64,000 nt of DNA, taken from positions 4,030,001 to 4,094,000 of the forward strand of contig NZ_CP065047.1 of the NCBI RefSeq assembly GCF_015689175.1. Reading direction: 5' to 3'. The position numbers were made by a program, and so were the translations under genes. Source of the stretch: Mycobacterium kubicae (lineage in GTDB: Bacteria > Actinomycetota > Actinomycetes > Mycobacteriales > Mycobacteriaceae). This document shows positions 44,025 to 52,806 of this stretch, piece by piece; positions within the stretch are counted from its first letter, which is position 1, and every line of letters begins with the position of its first letter. The notes under the pieces were generated by a model. The model did not search any database. It had not been told where the DNA came from and saw nothing but the letters and a program-made list of their open reading frames with translations.

Positions 44025-44855
44025 TCAGTGCTCCTGTTCGAAGAAGAATTCCTGGGCGTTGTTGTACAGATAGTCGTCGAGCACCTCAGCGGGTAAGTCG
44101 AGCGCCTGAGCCTCGGGCACCACGCGGTGCATGGTCAACACCGGCCAGTCGGAGGCGAAGATGACCTTGTTCCTGCCGCGGGTACGCATGTAGTGCAGCA
44201 GGCTGTCCGGCAATCGCTTGGGCGACCACGCCGACGTCATGATGCGCAGGTTGGCGTACTTGAGCAACAATCGGATCGCCACCTCCCACCACGGATCCGC
44301 ACCGTGGATCATGCACAGCCGCAACTCTGGGAAGCGTACGCATACCCGATCCAGATGCATCGGATGCTGTACCTCCCCGGGAATGGGTGGGCCGGGGATG
44401 CCGGTGTTGATACACAGTGGCAGGCCCAATTCCGCGCACTTGGCGTACAACGGGTAGTACACGGCGTCGCTGGGCGGATATTGACCGTCACCCCAAAAGC
44501 TCGGCCCCACAACGGAATAGGCGACGGGCAGATCGTTGACGATCGCACTGAGTTCGCGCAGCGGCCGCACCGGACGCAGCAGGTTCACTCCCCCCATCGC
44601 GAGCGCGAACCGGTCCGGCTTGGCTTCGACGAACTTGCGCGCGGTGGTCGAGGGATTGGCCAGGGAGTCCATCAGGATGGCCTTCTGCACGCCGTGCGCG
44701 TCCATCTCGTCGAGCAACTCGGACAAGTCGACGGGGGCGAACATCGAGTCAGGGCCTTTGAAGTAGTCGTCTTTGACCTTGCGCATCCAAGTGGGTTGCA
44801 CGTCGGTCTCTCCGAAGTGCACGTTGACCAGGCAGTCGATTACTTTCTGCGTCAT
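44025..44855 (-). CDS. Amidohydrolase family 2 protein with degenerate metal site
   Basis: I place the start at ATG 44855 (MTQKVIDCLVNVHFGE), with AAGGAA upstream, giving 276 residues. An in-frame GTG at 44987, two bases after the previous stop, would add 44 residues that read like protein (TVGWYQGKHFHAVDQ) and may be translated. The barrel motifs are altered: VIDCLVNVHF lacks the D-x-H pair, and LCINTGIPG has Asn where a barrel His is expected. Only the terminal Asp in FASDWPV remains. It is probably a partner subunit of the intact paralogue encoded just upstream. Confidence 0.8.
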   Translation of the reverse strand: MTQKVIDCLVNVHFGETDVQPTWMRKVKDDYFKGPDSMFAPVDLSELLDEMDAHGVQKAILMDSLANPSTTARKFVEAKPDRFALAMGGVNLLRPVRPLRELSAIVNDLPVAYSVVGPSFWGDGQYPPSDAVYYPLYAKCAELGLPLCINTGIPGPPIPGEVQHPMHLDRVCVRFPELRLCMIHGADPWWEVAIRLLLKYANLRIMTSAWSPKRLPDSLLHYMRTRGRNKVIFASDWPVLTMHRVVPEAQALDLPAEVLDDYLYNNAQEFFFEQEH

Positions 44856-44989
44856 ACGTATTCCTTGACGAATGCCTTGGGCGCGGTGAAATGCGCCGAT
44901 CGACTTTTGGTCGACGGCGTGAAAGTGCTTGCCCTGGTACCAGCCCACCGTCATGGTCCGGTCTTTCACGATGGTCCACTCAGTCACGG

Positions 44990-46192
44990 TTAGGCGGCTG
45001 CTGTGACCGTGACACCCAGAAGATTCAAGGCGTTGTCCCGCATCACCTTGCGGATGTCGGACTCGCTGAAACCGGTCAGCTCTTCGACGAACGACACCGG
45101 TGACTCGAGGCCTTCGCCGTGCGGCCAGTCCGAACCGAACAGGATCCTGTCGACACCGATCATGTCGGCCAGCGCGCGAAGGTCGTCCTCGTAATACGGC
45201 GCAATCCACACGTTGTTCTGCAACTGCTCGACCGGGTCCTGGGGAAATAGGCGGGGGTGGTTGTTGGCCACCTTTTTCAGGCGTTTGGCCAACCGGTAGA
45301 CGAAGTACGACCCGTTCTCGATGCTGACGACCTTGAGCTTCGGATGGCGGGTGAAGACACCGTCGACGATCATCGACGCCATCGTGTCGTGAATCGCACG
45401 ATCGTCAACCAGGACCTGGTCCAAGGGATTCGAGGCGCCGAACGCTTCGAACGTCGCCTTGCCGCCCCACATTGCCGCCACTTGCAGATAGCCACTGTCA
45501 CTCAAGTGAAAGCCCACCGGCACACCCGCTTCCGCCAGTCGCGCCCACACCGGATCGTGGCTTGCATCTCCCAACGATCGCGGTTTGACCACCCCTGGCA
45601 CGGGTGCGGGCCGCACCAGGACGAGCTTGGCGCCTCGGCTCAACACAAAATCGACCTCGTCAAGGGCCTGCACCGGGTCGGCCAACGAGATCATCGGTGC
45701 TCCGATGATGCGATGGTCGGGCCGATCGAATCCCCAGTCCTCGTCCAGCCACAAGTTGAAGGCGTGCACCGACGCCATGGTGGCGTCGATATCGTGCTTG
45801 AGCGCTTCTTCGACGCCGCAGCCGAAAGTGGGCAGCATGAACACTGTCTCGATACCTTGAGTGTCCATGACGGCTATACGGGCGTCCCGGTTCTGATACT
45901 CCGGATGGTCGGCCAGGCGTTCGACCCGCATGAGCGACGCCGGATCGACACCGTCGGGAATCTCGCCGCGGAACAGCAGATCCAGACACCCCGGCACGAT
46001 GATCGGGTCGAAGGTCGGGTTGGGGATGAAGCGGTTGACCCGGTCACCGATGATCACCTGAGTGTGCCTGCCGTCGCTGACCATCTGGACACCGCGCCGC
46101 CGAAACCTCCTGTCCAAGTGCCGGGTGAAGGCATCCAGCGGCTCGTAGTAGTGGTTGTCGACGTCAATGGCTTGGTACCCCAAGGTGCGCAT
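44990..46192 (-). CDS. Amidohydrolase family 2 metal-dependent hydrolase
   Basis: This 400-residue protein has the intact-looking ligand set IDVDNHYYEP, GFHLSDSGY and LFGSDWPHGEG. The design is almost the same as in the 14625-15830 protein (IPNPTF, VLVRPAPVPG, HASDSGY/HLSDSGY), so they are paralogues. It is second in the operon, between the enoyl-CoA hydratase and the degenerate amidohydrolase. In CoA-pathway clusters such enzymes can open lactones or rings or remove carboxyl groups. The substrate is unknown. Confidence 0.86.
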   Translation of the reverse strand: MRTLGYQAIDVDNHYYEPLDAFTRHLDRRFRRRGVQMVSDGRHTQVIIGDRVNRFIPNPTFDPIIVPGCLDLLFRGEIPDGVDPASLMRVERLADHPEYQNRDARIAVMDTQGIETVFMLPTFGCGVEEALKHDIDATMASVHAFNLWLDEDWGFDRPDHRIIGAPMISLADPVQALDEVDFVLSRGAKLVLVRPAPVPGVVKPRSLGDASHDPVWARLAEAGVPVGFHLSDSGYLQVAAMWGGKATFEAFGASNPLDQVLVDDRAIHDTMASMIVDGVFTRHPKLKVVSIENGSYFVYRLAKRLKKVANNHPRLFPQDPVEQLQNNVWIAPYYEDDLRALADMIGVDRILFGSDWPHGEGLESPVSFVEELTGFSESDIRKVMRDNALNLLGVTVTAAA

Positions 46193-46226
46193 GATGATCC
46201 TTCCCGCCCGTGTCCGCCGGCAAACG

Positions 46227-47063
46227 CTAAGTGTCGTTTGAAGTGAGGGCAGGGAACTGTGGTGGCCGCTTCTGCAAGAAGCTCACGATTCCCTCGATGA
46301 CGTCCGGTCGTGGCATCGCCTCATGCAGCAGGACCTCGGCGCGGGCGGTGGCTTCCACCACGTCACGTGTGGCATCGGCGTAAACCTGCCGCTTGATTAC
46401 GGCCAGTGCCGAGGGCGAGCAGTTCCGGGCCATGTCCTCGGCGTATTGCAGCGCCCGAGGCAGCAGATCTTCCGGCGGCACAACCTCTTTGACGAGACCT
46501 AGCTTCGCCGCCTCGTCGGCCAGAAACGTCCGACCGCTCAACAACAAGTCGAGGGCCACACCCCATCCGGTCAACCGGGGCAGGATCCAGGAGATACCGA
46601 ATTCGGCGATCAGTCCGCGGCGCGCGAACACGGCGGCGAACTTGGCGCCGGCGGCGGCGAACCGCACGTCGCACATCAGGGCTTGGGTCAGACCGATCCC
46701 CACACAAGAACCGTTGATCGCTGCGATGACCGGCTTGCGGAGCATGGTCACGAAGTGCGGCGGGCGTTCTCCGACCAGATCGGCCAGGTTGGTCCTGCCC
46801 GCCTTTTTCATCGTTTCGTCGTATCCGGCCGCCGATTCCGGCGCACCCAGGTAGGCCCCCGCGCAGAAGCCCCGCCCCCGGCCGGTTATGACGATCACTC
46901 GAACGGCCGGATCGGCTTCGGCGCGGTCGATCGCCGCGTAGAAGCCGGCAGCGATATCGGGGCCCCAGGCATTGAGTCTGTCCGGGCGATTGAACGTCAG
47001 GACGGCGACCCCGCTGGCTGTGGCGTCGTAGAGTACCGCGTCGTCGGCATCGGCGGTGCTCAA
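46227..47063 (-). CDS. Enoyl-CoA hydratase/isomerase (crotonase family)
   Basis: I place the start at TTG 47063 (then STADADDAVLYDA), because GGTGAGGAGG sits five bases upstream; an in-frame ATG at 47108 would overlap operator D. That gives 278 residues. Crotonase motifs are LTFNRPDRLNAW, GRGRGFCAGAYLG (oxyanion hole) and NGSCVGIGLTQAL. The first catalytic Glu of classical hydratases cannot be identified with confidence. It is first gene of the operon with two amidohydrolases and an acyl-CoA dehydrogenase pair. Confidence 0.84.
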   Translation of the reverse strand: MSTADADDAVLYDATASGVAVLTFNRPDRLNAWGPDIAAGFYAAIDRAEADPAVRVIVITGRGRGFCAGAYLGAPESAAGYDETMKKAGRTNLADLVGERPPHFVTMLRKPVIAAINGSCVGIGLTQALMCDVRFAAAGAKFAAVFARRGLIAEFGISWILPRLTGWGVALDLLLSGRTFLADEAAKLGLVKEVVPPEDLLPRALQYAEDMARNCSPSALAVIKRQVYADATRDVVEATARAEVLLHEAMPRPDVIEGIVSFLQKRPPQFPALTSNDT

Positions 47064-47107
47064 TACGACCTCCTCACCAACCAGATTCCGGGCCCACTCA
47101 GTACGCA

Positions 47108-47126
47108 TACTGTATACCTATCGGTA
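47108..47126 (+). promoter_or_regulatory. Candidate operator D of the TACWGTA regulon
   Basis: The site TACTGTATACCTATCGGTA lies about 45 bases before the TTG start of the enoyl-CoA hydratase gene. It fits TACWGTA-n9-GTA, and its ACCTATC core is also present in site E (49560-49578). Confidence 0.6.
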
Positions 47127-47234
47127 CTGCATTCCACAACGGCCGCCGCCGCGGCGTGCAGGCGGTCGTGGCCGGCGAATTCCGGGTCGTGGGAAGCATG
47201 TCCACCGTCGTGGCGCGGGCGGCTCGCGCAAAGC

Positions 47235-47265
47235 GAGGGCGCACGCCAGCGTGGCGTGCGCCCTC
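47235..47265. terminator. Perfect 14-bp hairpin terminator
   Basis: GAGGGCGCACGCCA (47235-47248) pairs perfectly with TGGCGTGCGCCCTC (47252-47265) around a GCG loop, with no U-tract. It lies 15 bases beyond the stop of the minus-strand 47280 gene. The 170-base gap here holds only this hairpin and operator D. Confidence 0.75.
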
Positions 47266-47279
47266 TTCATGGGAGTTTG

Positions 47280-47552
47280 CTAGCGGGACACTCGATTACG
47301 GGTGACCAGCTTCACGATGGCCAGCAAGATGACCGCGCCGAGCAGACATGTCAGGAACGAGAACAGCAATCCGCCGCCGGCTACGTCGACGCCGAAGCCG
47401 CGGAGCAGGAATCCTCCGATCAATCCTCCGACGATGCCGACCACGATGTTGAGAACCAGACCCATCTGGGCGTCCGTTTTCATGATCTTGCTGCCGATCC
47501 AGCCGGCCAGGCCGCCGATGATGATCCAGCCGATGATACCTAGGGTGAGCAT
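47280..47552 (-). CDS. GlsB/YeaQ/YmgE-type small membrane protein
   Basis: This 90-residue protein consists almost wholly of three hydrophobic segments with the family's Gly-rich pattern (IIGGLAGWIGSKIMK, IVVGIVGGLIGGFLLR). Members are general-stress membrane proteins of unknown mechanism, once named transglycosylase-associated. It has its own promoter region and a strong hairpin behind its stop. It looks unrelated to the surrounding catabolic genes. An AGGAAAGGA ribosome binding site precedes ATG 47552. Confidence 0.87.
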   Translation of the reverse strand: MLTLGIIGWIIIGGLAGWIGSKIMKTDAQMGLVLNIVVGIVGGLIGGFLLRGFGVDVAGGGLLFSFLTCLLGAVILLAIVKLVTRNRVSR

Positions 47553-47651
47553 TTCCAGTCCTTTCCTGAAGTCCCGGCACGCGAAGTTTCGCGCGCCGTG
47601 ATGAATACCGGTATGCCCGCCGAATGCTGCCCGTAATCGTGCTTACCGGCG

Positions 47652-48665
47652 TCAGCCCGAGGCGCTGATGAGCCCGAGGCGTCGATAGGCCGACTGGATC
47701 TGCGTCTTGGCCTCGGCCGGTAACTCCGCCTGCGGTGGGCGCGAGTGCGGGTAGTCGCCGATCGGCAACCCCAGCAGGGACGCGCAATACTTGAAGGCGC
47801 CGCCCCAGTGGGTGAAATACTCCGGACGGCCGGGGTAGCAGGTCCACCATGACCCGAGATCCAGATCGAACTGGTCGAGGCCTGACTCGCGCCCGTAGTC
47901 CATGGCTTCGAGCAACTTGTCGTTGTAGACCAACTCCCAGTATTCGGAGAACAGCCGCCGCTGCGGCGTCTCGAACAGGTAACCGGCGGTGCCCAGTTGC
48001 GCCGGACATACGATTCCGGCCCGCAGCCATCCGGCGCGGTACACGGTCCTGTCGCACTCCCAAACCACGAGATCCGGCGCGAGTTGGTGCAATCGCCTAC
48101 TGCTCTCCGGCCGGAAAGCTCCCTCTTTGGTAGCGCATACGGCGGGCACTTCGTGGTAGATGCGGGCGCTCTCGCTCGGAGTCAGGACGTAGCCCGACGA
48201 CGGTGAATTGAACATGCCCAGTGCAATATCGGTGCGCGCGGCGATGTAAGAGAAGAATCTCAGCACTCCTTCGCCGCCGTGCGTCTCCATCATCGGGGTT
48301 TGCAGGTAAGCAATATCGGCGCCGGCCTGCTGGGCGTGCAGCGTCAATTCCAGACAGTCCTTGGCCGTCATCGCCGAGGTACATGCTTGGACGACGACGT
48401 CGGGGTTGGCGCGCCGGCCTTCCTCGATCGCCACCTCGAGCAGGCGCTTGCGTTCGTCCATGGTGAGCGCCCAGAACTCGGCAATTCCGCTGGTGCACCA
48501 CAACATTGGATGCCCGAGATCACCGACACAGTAGCGGATCAAGGTTCGGTAGGCGTCCCAGTCGATTTCGTCTCCGTCGGCACCGCAGAACGGTGTGTAC
48601 AGCGAGTCGCCTATGCCCCGCAAGGCATTACGCGCCCACGCCCGCGCCTCCCCGGCTGTCGCCAT
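47652..48665 (-). CDS. Dihydrodipicolinate synthase-family aldolase
   Basis: This 337-residue protein is a TIM-barrel class-I aldolase of the DapA/NanA family. The Schiff-base Lys lies in CATKEG and the substrate loop reads FNSPSSGY, where DapA has a Tyr in YNxP. The length and the extra C-terminus suit hydratase-aldolases or keto-acid aldolases rather than lysine biosynthesis. It follows an SDR gene by 21 bases. A retro-aldol or hydratase-aldolase step on a degradation intermediate is a reasonable inference. Confidence 0.82.
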   Translation of the reverse strand: MATAGEARAWARNALRGIGDSLYTPFCGADGDEIDWDAYRTLIRYCVGDLGHPMLWCTSGIAEFWALTMDERKRLLEVAIEEGRRANPDVVVQACTSAMTAKDCLELTLHAQQAGADIAYLQTPMMETHGGEGVLRFFSYIAARTDIALGMFNSPSSGYVLTPSESARIYHEVPAVCATKEGAFRPESSRRLHQLAPDLVVWECDRTVYRAGWLRAGIVCPAQLGTAGYLFETPQRRLFSEYWELVYNDKLLEAMDYGRESGLDQFDLDLGSWWTCYPGRPEYFTHWGGAFKYCASLLGLPIGDYPHSRPPQAELPAEAKTQIQSAYRRLGLISASG

Positions 48666-48686
48666 GATGCCTCCTTCTGGCCGGTC

Positions 48687-49484
48687 TCAGGTGAAGTCCG
48701 AACCGCCGTCGACGTTGATGTTGGCTCCGGTCATGTAGGAGTTGCGCCGGGACACCAGGAAAGCCGCGACGGGGCCGATCTCTTCGGGCAGACCGGCACG
48801 CGGCATCTGGGCGGGATGCCCGAAATGTTCATCGATGGCTTCCATCAGCCGGTAGGGATCGTTGCCGTCGACGCCTACCGAGTTTGCCCAGCCGATCAAT
48901 GACTCCGACGCGATGCTGCCCGGTGACACCACGTTGACCAAGATCTCGTCCTTGGCCAACAGCAGCGACAAATTCTTGGAGACACTGGTCACTATTGCCT
49001 TTGCAGCGGTGTAAGCGGGCAACATGACGCTTTGCCGTTGCGTCGAATGCGCCGAGAAGTTGACGATTCGCGCCCATTGCGCCTTGCGCAGCAAGGGAAG
49101 AGCCGAACGCACGCAGCGCACCATGCCCAACACTCCGTCGTCGACGGTCTGACGCCACTGCTCGTCGGTCAGGTCTTCAAAGCTGCCGGCAGCACCCGGT
49201 CCGACCGTGTTGACCAGCACGTTGAGTTCGCCGTGCCAGCGCTCACCCACTTCGGCGAACACCTTCTCGACCGACACCGCGTCGCGGATGTCGGCGGCGA
49301 TTCCGAATGCCTCCGGGCTGCCGCGATCGGTGAGGTCTGACACCGCGGTGTCAAGAGCATCCGGTGAACGACCGACGATTGCTACTCGGGCACCATCGTC
49401 GGCAAGGCAACGGGCCGTGGCTAATCTCATGCCACGGCTGCCGCCGACGACCACTGCGGTGGCGTTCGCCAGACCAAGGTCCAT
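48687..49484 (-). CDS. Short-chain dehydrogenase/reductase
   Basis: This 265-residue protein has a Rossmann start VVVGGSRGMRLA, with Arg20 where the third glycine of TGxxxGxG is expected. The NNAG position reads NTVGPG. Catalytic Tyr158-x3-Lys162 (YTAAK) and Ser near 144 are present. The GRS after strand two suggests NADP. It is first gene of the two-gene unit with the aldolase; operator E lies 76 bases upstream and is shared with the divergent TetR gene. Confidence 0.84.
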   Translation of the reverse strand: MDLGLANATAVVVGGSRGMRLATARCLADDGARVAIVGRSPDALDTAVSDLTDRGSPEAFGIAADIRDAVSVEKVFAEVGERWHGELNVLVNTVGPGAAGSFEDLTDEQWRQTVDDGVLGMVRCVRSALPLLRKAQWARIVNFSAHSTQRQSVMLPAYTAAKAIVTSVSKNLSLLLAKDEILVNVVSPGSIASESLIGWANSVGVDGNDPYRLMEAIDEHFGHPAQMPRAGLPEEIGPVAAFLVSRRNSYMTGANINVDGGSDFT

Positions 49485-49559
49485 GGCCTAGTCTGTCGCT
49501 GACCCGATGGCTTGAGCCCGGTCGTGTTTCGCCCGCGCAGCGGTGGATACCAAAAAGCC

Positions 49560-49578
49560 TACGATAGGTATTACAGTA
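49560..49578 (-). promoter_or_regulatory. Candidate operator E of the TACWGTA regulon, at the tetR promoter
   Basis: On the minus strand it reads TACTGTAATACCTATCGTA, fitting TACWGTA-n9-GTA. It lies between the divergent SDR gene and the TetR gene (start 49628), so a TetR protein here would control its own transcription. Core ACCTATC is also in site D. Confidence 0.62.
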
Positions 49579-49627
49579 GCAGACGAAAAACCCTAGGCGG
49601 GGCGGATGTTGATGGAGGTGCCCGACC

Positions 49628-50425
49628 GTGGCAAAGCAGGCTACCGCGGAGAAGCGTCAGCGACGCGAACGCGGATCCATCAACCCCGATGACATCATCA
49701 GTGGGGCCTTTGAACTCGCCGAGCAAGTGTCCATCGACAACTTGAGCATGCCACTCTTGGGCAAACATCTTGGCGTCGGAGTCACCAGCATCTACTGGTA
49801 CTTCCGCAAGAAAGACGATCTGCTCAATGCGATGACCGATCGCGCGTTGAGTAAGTACGTGTTCGCCACCCCCTATGTGGAGGCCAGCGATTGGCGAGAG
49901 ACGTTGCGCAACCACGCTCGCTCCATGCGAAAGACGTTCATGGCTAACCCCATTCTGTGTGACCTGATTCTGATTCGTGCGGCGCTGAGCCCGAAGGCGG
50001 CGCGCTTGGGCGCACAAGAGATGGAGCGCGCGATCGCCAACTTGGTGGAGGCCGGCTTGTCGGCCGAGGAGGCGTTCGACACTTACTCTGCGGTCTCCGT
50101 GCACGTGCGCGGATCGGTAGTGCTGCACCGGCTTTACGAGAAAAACCTCTCCGCTGACAGCGAACCGCGCGGGATCGAGGACGCCATGGCCATTGATCCG
50201 CAGACCACTCCGCTGATCGCCCAGGTGACCGGGAAGGGACACCGCATCGCGACCCCTGACGAGACGAACTTCGAGTTCGGTTTGGAATGCATCCTCGACC
50301 ATGCCAGTCGGTTGATCGAGACAGGCGGCAAATCGGCTGCGAAAGCCAAGACGACGCTGACTCGGCAGCGCAAGGCCACCAAGGCGACTACATCGCGGGC
50401 GCGAAAAGCGGCCCCGTCGCGGTAG
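49628..50425 (+). CDS. TetR-family transcriptional regulator
   Basis: This protein of 265 residues starts at GTG 49628 with GGAGG upstream. The N-terminal helix-turn-helix (LSMPLLGKHLGVGVTSIYWYF) is followed by the all-helical ligand domain. Both ends are unusually basic: the first 18 residues (KRQRRERG) and a Lys/Arg/Ala-rich C-terminal tail of about 30 residues, which could add DNA contacts. It is the only TetR gene within the 22-57 kb catabolic region, and one copy of the recurring 19-bp site sits in its promoter, so it is the likely local repressor. Confidence 0.86.
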   Translation: MAKQATAEKRQRRERGSINPDDIISGAFELAEQVSIDNLSMPLLGKHLGVGVTSIYWYFRKKDDLLNAMTDRALSKYVFATPYVEASDWRETLRNHARSMRKTFMANPILCDLILIRAALSPKAARLGAQEMERAIANLVEAGLSAEEAFDTYSAVSVHVRGSVVLHRLYEKNLSADSEPRGIEDAMAIDPQTTPLIAQVTGKGHRIATPDETNFEFGLECILDHASRLIETGGKSAAKAKTTLTRQRKATKATTSRARKAAPSR

Positions 50426-50461
50426 GCCCGGTGTCCTTAGGGGCCGGTAGACGCTGTGCGC

Positions 50462-50824
50462 CTAGGGCACTCGCGTCCAGGGTTGACAGTTCTGCGACTC
50501 GAAAGCTTTCACTGCGGTATTGATGTTCGCATACATCGGACCGACGGAGGTATTCGTCTGTAACACATGGTCCTTGCTCGCATCCGGGGTGCTGTAAGTG
50601 AACCAGGAACACATTGAGTCCTGGGTCGGTACGTCGTTTATCCAGACCGTCCAATTCGAGCCCGACCCGCCCGTGTGATACAGCCCAGGCGCGATGTCAG
50701 GCCCGACGAGGAAAACACCGTTGCCGGGAATTTCGTCCATGGGGTCAGCAACGGCCGACGGGGCGAAAGTAACGGCCACTACGGACGCCACCAACGTGGC
50801 CGCTGCGGGAAGCTTTCGGGACAT
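50462..50824 (-). CDS. Small secreted protein
   Basis: This 120-residue protein has a signal peptide (residues 1 to about 26, cleavage after SAVA). The mature domain has GVFLVGPDIAPGLYHT, a tryptophan pair and two cysteines (SMCSW, QNCQPW) likely to form a disulfide. This PGxYxT pattern is common in small exported mycobacterial proteins of unknown function. It is convergent with the TetR gene. The promoter side faces the GntR gene end. Confidence 0.8.
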   Translation of the reverse strand: MSRKLPAAATLVASVVAVTFAPSAVADPMDEIPGNGVFLVGPDIAPGLYHTGGSGSNWTVWINDVPTQDSMCSWFTYSTPDASKDHVLQTNTSVGPMYANINTAVKAFESQNCQPWTRVP

Positions 50825-50892
50825 CTCTCCTCGTTCTGTGCTGTCCCCCTTGACATGGCAGCCTATGCCGAGGCGTAGGCGGGAAACAACAG

Positions 50893-51585
50893 CTAGTCGG
50901 GCCTCGGACGGCCGGCATCGACGACCACCCCGCGCGCAACGAGGTGGTCGATCAATGGAACCGCACTGGCCGCCAGATGTTCAGACATCGCTGTGCGAGC
51001 GAGTTGCTCGTCGTGCTTGCTCAATGCAGACAACACCCGGCGATGATCCTTGACCGCCTGGTCCGGCCAGTGCTCGATGGTCGGAAAGACCGATTCCGGC
51101 GCGTAGCGGGTGATCTGCGACATCAGCTGAGCCAGCTTCGGCGAGTCGGCCGCGATGTTGATCGCCCGGTGGAAGTCGTGGTTGAGGCGCACGGTGCGCT
51201 CGTCATCGTCTGCGGCGTAGGCTTTTTCGAGTTGAGCCTGGATATCGGTGAGTCGTCGCAGTTGCTCATCGCTGATATTGATCGCGGCGCGGGCAGCAAG
51301 CTCACCGCCGACGTGAGCCTGCACATTGGCGACGTCGGCAAGATCGCGCTGGGTCACCGGCAACACGACAAAGCCGCGGCGGGGTTGTTGGGCGATCAAC
51401 CCTTCGGCACGAAGGGCGAACAACGCTTCTCGCACCGGCGTCACACTGATTCCCAATTCGGCGGCCAGTTGGTCCAACCGGATGTATTGGCCCGCAACAT
51501 AAGTGCCTTCGAAGATCCTTCGGCGCACGAACCGGGCCACGTCCTCGGACAGTTGTGGCCGGGCCGCGAAGTCGGGAACGCTCAT
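50893..51585 (-). CDS. GntR-family (FCD domain) transcriptional regulator
   Basis: I place the start at ATG 51585 (MSVPDFAARPQL), giving 230 residues; a longer frame start lies inside the upstream gene. The winged helix has IRLDQLAAELGISVTPVREAL. The helical FCD effector domain contains a likely metal-binding set (NHDFHRAI and later DHRRVL, MSEHL). FadR-type members respond to acyl-CoAs or organic acids. It is last in the thiolase operon, so it probably controls that operon; a palindrome at 56023-56041 is a candidate operator. Confidence 0.88.
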   Translation of the reverse strand: MSVPDFAARPQLSEDVARFVRRRIFEGTYVAGQYIRLDQLAAELGISVTPVREALFALRAEGLIAQQPRRGFVVLPVTQRDLADVANVQAHVGGELAARAAINISDEQLRRLTDIQAQLEKAYAADDDERTVRLNHDFHRAINIAADSPKLAQLMSQITRYAPESVFPTIEHWPDQAVKDHRRVLSALSKHDEQLARTAMSEHLAASAVPLIDHLVARGVVVDAGRPRPD

Positions 51586-51589
51586 GGCC

Positions 51590-52783
51590 CTACACCTGGT
51601 ACTCGGCGAGCAATCGCTTGCTGATGATGGACTTTTGGATTTCACTGGTGCCCTCGCCGATGAGCAGAAACGGCGCATCCCGCATCAGGCGCTCGATCTC
51701 GTATTCCTTGGAATACCCATAGCCGCCATGAATCCGGAAGCTCTGCTGGGTCACTTCCGAACAGTATTCGCTGGCAAGATATTTCGCCATCCCGGCGGCG
51801 ACGTCGTTGCGTTCACCGGAGTCTTTGAGCCGCGCCGCGTTGACCATCATCAGATGCGCGGCTTCCACCTTCGTCGCCATCTCGGCCAGCTGGAACGCGA
51901 TGGCCTGGTGTTCGGCGATCGGCTTGCCGAAGGTCTGCCGTTGCTGGGCATAGCGCACCGCCAACTCGAAGGCTCGAAGGCCCACACCGCAGGCTCGCGC
52001 CGACACATTGACCCGGCCGACCTCAATTCCGTCCATCATCTGGAAGAACCCTTGCCCCGGCGTTCCACCGAGGATGTCGTCGGCGCTGGCGCGGTAACCG
52101 TCGAAGATGAACTCCGTCGTCTCGATGCCCTTGTAGCCAAGCTTGTCGATCTTGCCCGGAATCACCAGACCGGGAGCCACCTCCCCGAAGCCGACCGGCT
52201 TCTCGACGAGGAAGGCGGTCAAATTTCGGTGCGGCTTGTCCGACCCTTCGTCGGTGCGCACCAGCACCGCCACCAGCGTCGAGGTGGCCCCGTTGGTCAG
52301 CCACATCTTCTGGCCGTTGATGACGTAGGTACCGTCGGATTCGCGTTGGGCGCGGGTGCGGATGGCGGCCACATCGGAGCCCAGCTCGGGTTCGGACATC
52401 GAGAAAGCACCACGTGACTCCCCAGCCGCCATCGCGGGTAGAAAGCGTCGCTTTTGTTCGTCCGTGCCGTGCTGGCGCAGCATGTAGGCCACGATGAAGT
52501 GGGTGTTGAGCACACCCGAGACGCTCATCCAGCCGCGGGCGAGTTGTTCGACGCACAAGGCGTAGGTCAGCAGCGACTCGCCCAGGCCGCCGTATTCCTG
52601 CGGAATCATCAATCCGAACAACCCCATCTCGCGCATCTGGTCGACGATGTCTTGCGGGTAGGTGTCGGAGCGCTCCAACTGTGGTGCGTTAGGGATGATC
52701 TCCTTCTCGACGAACTGGCGTACCGTCGCGATGATTTCTGTCTGGAACTCGGTCAGGCCAAGTGTCTGGGCAAGTTTGGTCAT
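51590..52783 (-). CDS. Acyl-CoA dehydrogenase
   Basis: This 397-residue protein is a complete homotetramer-type acyl-CoA dehydrogenase: FSMSEPELGSDVAAI (FAD loop), YVINGQKMWLTNGA, and a canonical C-terminus GGYGYSKEYEIERLMRDA then GEGTSEIQK. The Glu in the EYE/ERLMRD region or the family's equivalent is the expected catalytic base. Unlike the paired dehydrogenases it looks self-sufficient. It is fourth gene of the SDR-thiolase-CoA transferase operon, introducing the double bond of a beta-oxidation cycle. Confidence 0.9.
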   Translation of the reverse strand: MTKLAQTLGLTEFQTEIIATVRQFVEKEIIPNAPQLERSDTYPQDIVDQMREMGLFGLMIPQEYGGLGESLLTYALCVEQLARGWMSVSGVLNTHFIVAYMLRQHGTDEQKRRFLPAMAAGESRGAFSMSEPELGSDVAAIRTRAQRESDGTYVINGQKMWLTNGATSTLVAVLVRTDEGSDKPHRNLTAFLVEKPVGFGEVAPGLVIPGKIDKLGYKGIETTEFIFDGYRASADDILGGTPGQGFFQMMDGIEVGRVNVSARACGVGLRAFELAVRYAQQRQTFGKPIAEHQAIAFQLAEMATKVEAAHLMMVNAARLKDSGERNDVAAGMAKYLASEYCSEVTQQSFRIHGGYGYSKEYEIERLMRDAPFLLIGEGTSEIQKSIISKRLLAEYQV

Positions 52784-52806
52784 GCGCTGTCCCCTTTTTC
52801 AGCTCA

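Noticed and set aside
47109..47280. Possible RNA gene in the gap before the 47280 gene
   Set aside because: Only a terminator hairpin and operator D are visible; no tRNA cloverleaf or other known RNA pattern.
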